Shown: positions 58,735 to 64,000 of the stretch, piece after piece
How the letters are laid out: every line of letters begins with the position of its first letter
How positions within the stretch are numbered: the stretch's first letter is position 1
Assembly (NCBI GenBank): GCA_022478985.1
Contig: JAKSZP010014546.1
Span: forward strand, 124,001-188,000
Source: Massospora cicadina
Lineage: Eukaryota > Entomophthoromycota > Entomophthoromycetes > Entomophthorales > Entomophthoraceae
DNA: 64,000 bases
Direction: 5' to 3'
Notes under the pieces: generated by a model
The model's input: only the letters and a program-made list of their open reading frames with translations
Database searches by the model: none
Told to the model about the DNA's origin: nothing
Position numbers and translations under genes: made by a program

Positions 58735-60110
58735 TTGGGATGTTCTCATATGAGACATAGGTTTGGTCTTATTTTTGGGATTTGATTCTGATCATGATGA
58801 TAATTAATAGCTTGTCAGGGGAGATCACCAACAATGTATGTAGTGAGTTTGATTTTTGGTATGACAGTCAATAATTAACTTTCTTATGTGGATCAATAAA
58901 TTTTATACTAATCAATAAGGGTTTTTGAAATTACTAAAGTGCTATCAATATTTTCTTGACAGTAAATTACAGGTTAGCCTGAGCAATGTGGCCTGCTTTA
59001 CATGGGTAAATTATTCCATTACCTAAGCAGGATTCTAGTTGTAAAGGTTAATCTGTTGGGGTTGAATAAAGGCGTCAAGCCAAATAATTTTGGAATTGAT
59101 CCCATGGAGGGTCATAATCTATTAGTGATGGATACTGATAAGCTGGATATGTTATTTATTGTTTGATGCAACTCTTTAGGGTGAAGATTATTGGCAAAGG
59201 ATACTACTTTTATTAGGGTACTAACCAAAGAGTTGATTACCAAACTTCCCCATTTTTCCCCTTAATTTTATTAAACAATGATAGTAGAAAATTAGGTAAT
59301 AATGCATTTTATATGCAGGTTTTTATGGACTAATTTATATTTTATCATTAATTTTGTAACTATTACATGCCAATTATTATATTTTTCATTGGTTTTTATA
59401 TTTATTACAGGCTATTTTGTATTTTTCATTGGTTTTTTGAAATTAATGAAAAAAATAAAAATTGTCCTGTAATGGCAGCAAAAATCAATGAAAAGTATAT
59501 AAATTGGTCTGTAATTGATGAAAATTGTCTTGTAAAACCCTGTAAATGTTCTCTTTTGTAAGAGTTATTAGGATTTTCTTTCTATCTATTTTTTGCTCAA
59601 GTTACCTAAAATAAGATCATTATCACTTGCCTGTAAGAGGTTAACTGAGTGGTGTTAAAACCACTTGTAGAGAAGAGACTTAACTGTTTAATTGTCTTTA
59701 TTCAATTATTACTCTCCCCATTCTTACAAAATTAGTCAAAAAATCTTTGCAGTAAACCCAAAAAAAGGTTACATTTGGTGCTCACTACAAGGCTAGTTAA
59801 GGTTTTTTATGACCAGATAGCACATCAGATTTATCAAGAACGTGCAAATTAATAAAGAACTATGGAAGCTGTAAAAAATGGAGACATTGAACCATAATAC
59901 TTTTATTTGGAATCACAAGTTGATTTGATAACCTTATAATAACAAGTTATGAAAACAGAAGAAGTAGTGGAGCAGGTTGTGAAGGGCAACAATGATCTGT
60001 ATGGAAAAGTTACCACATTGAAGAGGAAGGAGACTGAGTTAATCAAGTGAAAGTAAGAGGTATAATTGATAATTTGGACGCCTATCATTATTGGTTCAAT
60101 TAATTTGTGA
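58735..60110 (+). mobile_element. 5' part of LTR element D
   Basis: The LTR ends ...AAAAAAGGTTACA at 59773, followed by the primer site TGGTGCTCACTACAAGG. The LTR start is uncertain (about 58735, TGTTTGGGATG). Part of it resembles 7500-8000. The internal region then begins on the plus strand and breaks off near 60110. Confidence 0.6.
59774..60110 (+). pseudogene. D gag N-terminus (broken)
   Basis: After the primer site, plus-strand pieces read YDQIAHQIYQERAN and then MKTEEVVEQVVKGNNDLYGK with VTTLKRKETELIK, a coiled-coil-like start of gag interrupted by stops. No later gag or pol of this element follows. It is truncated or interrupted by the E-family sequence. Confidence 0.4.
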
Positions 60111-60199
60111 ATCTAATAGTCATTGCGCCAACCTCAGTTTGCTTATTTTTAGAGGCTGACTCACTTCTCAGGGGATCTACTCCATGCAGATTAGGCACC

Positions 60200-60940
60200 A
60201 GACAACCTTTACTAACATAACAACAGTTATTACTAAGCAAAAACTCCTCAGATGCTACCCCTCAGGGCAAAAATTGCTTGGGTAACTTGTTTGCACTTTT
60301 GGTAAACTTCTTGGCACTCTTTGACATTCTTGACATATGTTGGTAATTGTGACTCAAAGGGGAACCTTTTCAACCTCTTCCTTGGCGGTATCAGCACCAA
60401 AGTATTCTTGACAGAGTGTCCTTCAAACAGGTTAATCTCATACAGGATACTAGCAATTACTTCAGATTAGTCAATCCTAGACTGGTTACTGGTGATTACT
60501 ACCTTGATACAACACAAGTTAAAGAAAAAGAATTAACTTATATTTCGAAGAAAGATCCGTTATTATAATAAAAAGTGAAGGTTTGTATACTTTAGGGGGA
60601 AAATAAAGGTATACATGAATGTGATACTGTAAAATAGGGGTAAATTTAGAGTTTATATAGAGGATTTTTCAGGATCCTCTAGTCAAATGACATCTAACTG
60701 CTGCTCTAGCTTGTTCAATCATTTATTCTTGTTACTTTATGTGTGAGCCCCTTATCATGGCAGTTACTCCTGAATCTGGGTGCTCAGGGGCCTTTGTGCT
60801 AGGTCCCGCTTCTGGGTTTTCACTCATCATTGCTTTTTCTAAGATTAATTGATTACAAAATCTGGCAATATGCCCCTCAACATTGGGTTCAAGAAGTGGC
60901 ACTCCTATTGTACACCTTGCATCATAGTTTAGAGTCACTT
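60200..60940 (-). pseudogene. gag-like remnant, minus strand
   Basis: Minus-strand 60938-60732 contains EGHIARFCNQLI, which fits the second half of a CCHC zinc knuckle (GHxxxxC) but without a clear first CxxC. Minus 60450-60260 contains RKRLKRFPFESQLPTYVKNV and KECQEVYQKCKQVTQAIFAL, a basic, helical stretch. Assignment to gag is tentative. Their position after the E integrase suggests a second, adjoining element. Confidence 0.4.
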
Positions 60941-61207
60941 GGAAAATTGGATAACTGAATTATTTAATAATATGCTCATTTGATCATCTGATACTGTTGC
61001 CACTGTAACTCAGTTCACTCATCAAGGTGTCATTGGCAGAGTTCAAATTATTTTGGCCTCCCAAAGGTATAAAAGGAGGTCAAAATTTCAGATTTGAATT
61101 TTTAGGCTGTGTCATTGCCCTCATTAAACAAATCTTCAAATTAGCCAGGTAAAAATTAATTCTCATGACATCACTGCTGAAAGGAAAATTATGTAGACCA
61201 TTGTTGC

Positions 61208-62350
61208 CTATCTAGGAACTCTTTTGTCCTCATTCATGATGTCCTGGTTACCAGTACTGCCAGCAGTTTGGGAGTTGTTTGTATTAATTCTAATGGTTGA
61301 GGTCTGACCAGAAGCACCACTTGCAGGCTCTTTTGCAACATTCCCTCTCAAGATGAGACATGTGGAATGTTTGAAGATGCTGGGCATGAACTCTATTAAA
61401 AACAATGTTAGTTTCATCATTGCATATAGAGTATTCCGCTTCTCTCTTGGTTAAGATGGTCTCAGCCCAGTCCAAATGGCATGAAGTTTCTCTGGTTATG
61501 TTCCTCTCAAATGGTAGAATAATACTTTGTCTTTAATACTGAATCCAGGTAACATGGTTCTTCTCTCACTCTCTCTTTGGCTAGAAAATAGGCTAGCTTC
61601 AATGTTGCTTGAAGCTTTTATATAAATTCTAATCAACTCTTCAACCAAATCCTGTTGGTAGCTTCCAAATGGTAGATTCTTTTAATCCGCTGCTATGATG
61701 GGTGCCAGGAGGGTAGGCAGCGCAGCCTCACGCTCATACAGGGCCTTGAAGGGGGACATTATAATCACATGGTGGTGACTTAACTGGTAAGCTAGCAGCA
61801 CTGATGGGAGCAACTGGTCCCATTTCAACTTGTAGATTAAAGCCATCTTCTTTAGAATTCCTTCTAGGGTCCTGTTGACTCTTTTGATACTTCCATTTGA
61901 TGATGGAGTGTAGGGGGTAGTGAACTGATGTTTCACCCCCACCCAATCCATCAGTTTCTTTATAACCTCTGAGATGAAGCTTTTGCCATTGTCTGACAAG
62001 AGAGTATGAGGACATCCATGTTTTGTAATAAACTGGTTGTATAAGAAATGGGAAGTGGAGTTTTCTGTATATGTTTTGACCGCGGATACTTCTACCCACT
62101 TAGTAAAGTGATCAATTACCACCAGAATGAACTTGGCGCCACTGGATGCTGTTGGAAATGGTCCCACCATGTCAATAGAGACATTGCTAAACAGTGCAAT
62201 AGGTGGAATGATCGTAAACTCAAATCTCTTTTCCAGTGGGCAAAAACTGGTGCAGGCTACACACAACTCCAATGATTGGTGTACTTAATCTGACATGCAT
62301 TACCAGTAAAAATTTTCTCCTTAAGCTATGCCACCGTCTTCTGAAATTTT
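61208..62350 (-). pseudogene. E integrase
   Basis: The 196-codon frame 62272-61682 holds zinc-region Cys residues (CVACTSFC), the first Asp (VSIDMVGPFPTASSGAKFIL), the second (LLSDNGKSFIS) and the third site (SSNGSIKRVNRTL) with Lys for Glu. The C-terminal pol tail follows in pieces at 61475-61208. It is the longest uninterrupted integrase frame in the window, but Glu to Lys at the catalytic site would abolish strand transfer. Confidence 0.88.
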
Positions 62351-62549
62351 CCATGACCCACATGCTTGTGAGCCTCCATCACTATCTTTATTCAATCACT
62401 GGGTCAGATATAAGAATACCATCTGTCTTGAAGTTTCTTTTACAGATTCCCATTAACACCGGGTGTCCTTAGAACATCTGCGCATGACGCTCTTGTCCTC
62501 TTCTGTATCTTCCTGCCATGCCTCTTTAGAAAGCCCAATTAGGTCATAC

Positions 62550-63130
62550 AGGCGATCACTCTCTGGCGCCTGCAGGTGGAATACATGTAGTCTTGACAAA
62601 CCATCTGCGGTGAGATGTTTATCTCCTGATCAATATATGACTTTAAAAATGTACCTTTGCAGGAGGACAGCCCAGTGGGCAAGGCGTCCATATGGATCCT
62701 TCATGTTTCTTAGCCAGTGGAGCGACGTGTGATCTGTGACTACTTTAAAATGTACTCCATAAAGATAGGCCTAAAGTACTTAATTTCTCTGATTACTGCA
62801 TGGCATTCATATTTGGTAGCTATGTAAATCTTTTCTGCCTGCTGAATACTTTAGAGTAATACTTGATCAGATGATATAATCCATTCTCATATAGTTGGGC
62901 CAAGATTGAACCAAGTCCCACATCACTGGCATCAGTGTGCAAGTAGAAGGTTCTATTGAAGTTCAGGTATTCCAAGATTGGTGCTTCTACCAATTATGCC
63001 TTCAACTCTACAAATGCCTGCTCCTGATCCAGGATCCACTCAAACTTTGTTTCTTTGGTCAGGAGGTAGGTAAGGGCGCCGCCAAGTCCACGAAATGGGG
63101 ATGAACTGCCTGTATTACCTCACCATTCCT
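62550..63130 (-). pseudogene. E RNase H (broken)
   Basis: About 62760-62630 on the minus strand reads HFKVVTDHTSLHWLRNMKDP, with the third RNase H Asp (TDH). The earlier part at about 63080-62780 is in several frames, with matches to the usual EFVVHTDAS region degraded. Placement between RT and IN is as in Ty3/gypsy. Confidence 0.7.
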
Positions 63131-63138
63131 ACAAACAC

Positions 63139-63690
63139 TTAAATATCCCTCATACTCTTAGGTGGCTCCGTTGCCAAAATAATGATTACTTTTCTGTTAT
63201 GAGGTCTAATTACAGCTGGGATAATCTTGTGCCCCCAAAATTTAAGCTTTCTTTTCAAGAAAGTGCACTTGCTTCTCTTCAGTTTCAAGTTAGAAGTGCG
63301 CAGCCGCTTGAAGACCTCCTGGAGGTGCTGAAAATGTTCCTGGTAAGTAAACTTGAACAATGTAATGTTGTCAAGATATATCACCACCCTTGATAACTTA
63401 ATATTGCTGAAGATGAAATCCATCACTTGTTGGAAGGTTTCAGGAGCATTACAGAGCCCCTTCTTCATCCTTATGGGTTCAAAAAAACCTTGGCTGCTGA
63501 TTAGGGTGCATTTCTCCTGGTTCATGGGGGAGAGCTCCATTTGCCAGCAGCCACTGGATAGTTCCATAGCCAAAAAGTATTTCAAGATGCCCAGGCACTT
63601 CAAAGCATAATTGATGTGTGGCAAAGGGTATGAGTTCTTCTTTGTAATCTCATTTAGGCGGTGTGACGGATAAAGGCCAAACTGAACCAC
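63139..63690 (-). pseudogene. E reverse transcriptase palm (YLDN mutant)
   Basis: The 183-codon frame reads YFLAMELSSGCWQMELSP (first Asp replaced by Glu), GLCNAPETFQQVMDFIF, and VVIYLDNITLF, where the second Asp of the YxDD pair is Asn. The thumb region follows (FQHLQEVFKRLRTSNLKL). It is open throughout, yet two catalytic Asp positions are changed, so polymerase activity is not expected. The element continues to the right towards or past the window edge. Confidence 0.88.
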
Positions 63691-64000
63691 ACATTGACCT
63701 CATGAATATAGTTTCAGATTTGCATGTGAATTCAAAGGTTGATTTTGAAGGGTCGGGAAGTCAGAAAAACAATTGGAATCAGAAATCATAGGTAAGGATT
63801 TGGGGATTTGATAATGAGGGCTAATCCAGCGTATTGAATATTGGTGTCTAAAATCCTCCAAATTTTCGTAATTTGTGATATGAGACTTTCATAAGCAACA
63901 ATTTGAATGTCACTTGAAAGCCTAATATAGGAATTGAACTATTTAAACTAAAGCAGTTGCTTTAAAATAAGTAAAAGGCAACTGTAGATAAAGTTTGATT
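63691..64000. other. Right edge, unassigned
   Basis: Upstream pol or gag sequence of element E would be expected here on the minus strand, but I see only short frames and no motif. Confidence 0.3.

Overview
This is a eukaryotic nuclear window made almost entirely of nested, decayed transposable elements. It holds one recognisable host gene, at 55.1-57.2 kb. That gene is a multi-exon ubiquitin-specific protease of the USP12/46 (yeast Ubp9/13) type with very short introns (31-66 nt). Its fungal-style N-terminus, together with Ty3/gypsy elements and a Tad-like LINE, suggests a fungus with a large, repeat-inflated, AT-rich genome. I cannot name the species. I see no bacterial operons, tRNA, rRNA or CRISPR array.

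Layout. 0.15-7.2 kb: degraded Ty3/gypsy element A1 on the minus strand. 8.45-25.4 kb: a nest in which element A3 (plus strand) was split by element A2 (minus strand, exactly 16476-24813, 5-bp target duplication GTAGC). Each of these two elements also received a fragment of one LINE family (13.6-15.6 kb and 20.0-21.7 kb). 25.4-27.4 kb: unassigned, AT-rich. 27.4-41.5 kb: Ty3/gypsy element B+ whose 3' LTR was split by chromodomain-type element C (minus strand, 33210-41253, target duplication CTTTG). 42.5-51.3 kb: a second B copy (B-, minus strand) with a solo LTR of family C inside it (46012-47382, target duplication CCCAT), an LTR tract of about 126 G and about 57 CG units, and extra pol/LTR junctions on its right side. 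52.3-54.1 kb: a DNA transposon relic with minisatellite arms. 54205-54440: a 236-bp piggyBac-like MITE flanked by TTAA. 55.1-57.2 kb: the USP gene. 57.2-57.74 kb: a long fold-back that overlaps the end of that gene. 58.7-60.1 kb: 5' part of another LTR element (D). 60.2-63.7 kb: gag-like and pol remnants of element E on the minus strand.

How the parts relate. The elements form a readable insertion history: LINEs and A2 into A3, C into B, a C solo LTR into B-, and three tiny poly-A retroposons that share one 20-nt core. Most coding regions carry stops and frameshifts. Several losses at catalytic residues look like C:G to T:A transitions, as expected from RIP or methyl-cytosine decay. The most unusual signals are: LTRs of families B and C that carry open reading frames kept in frame between copies, while B has no room for a normal gag; the micro-retroposons; the A-B-A'-B' fold-back covering the USP stop codon; and the poly-G/CG tract. 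Positions of decayed domains are approximate. Element ends are given exactly only where TG...CA ends and target duplications are visible.
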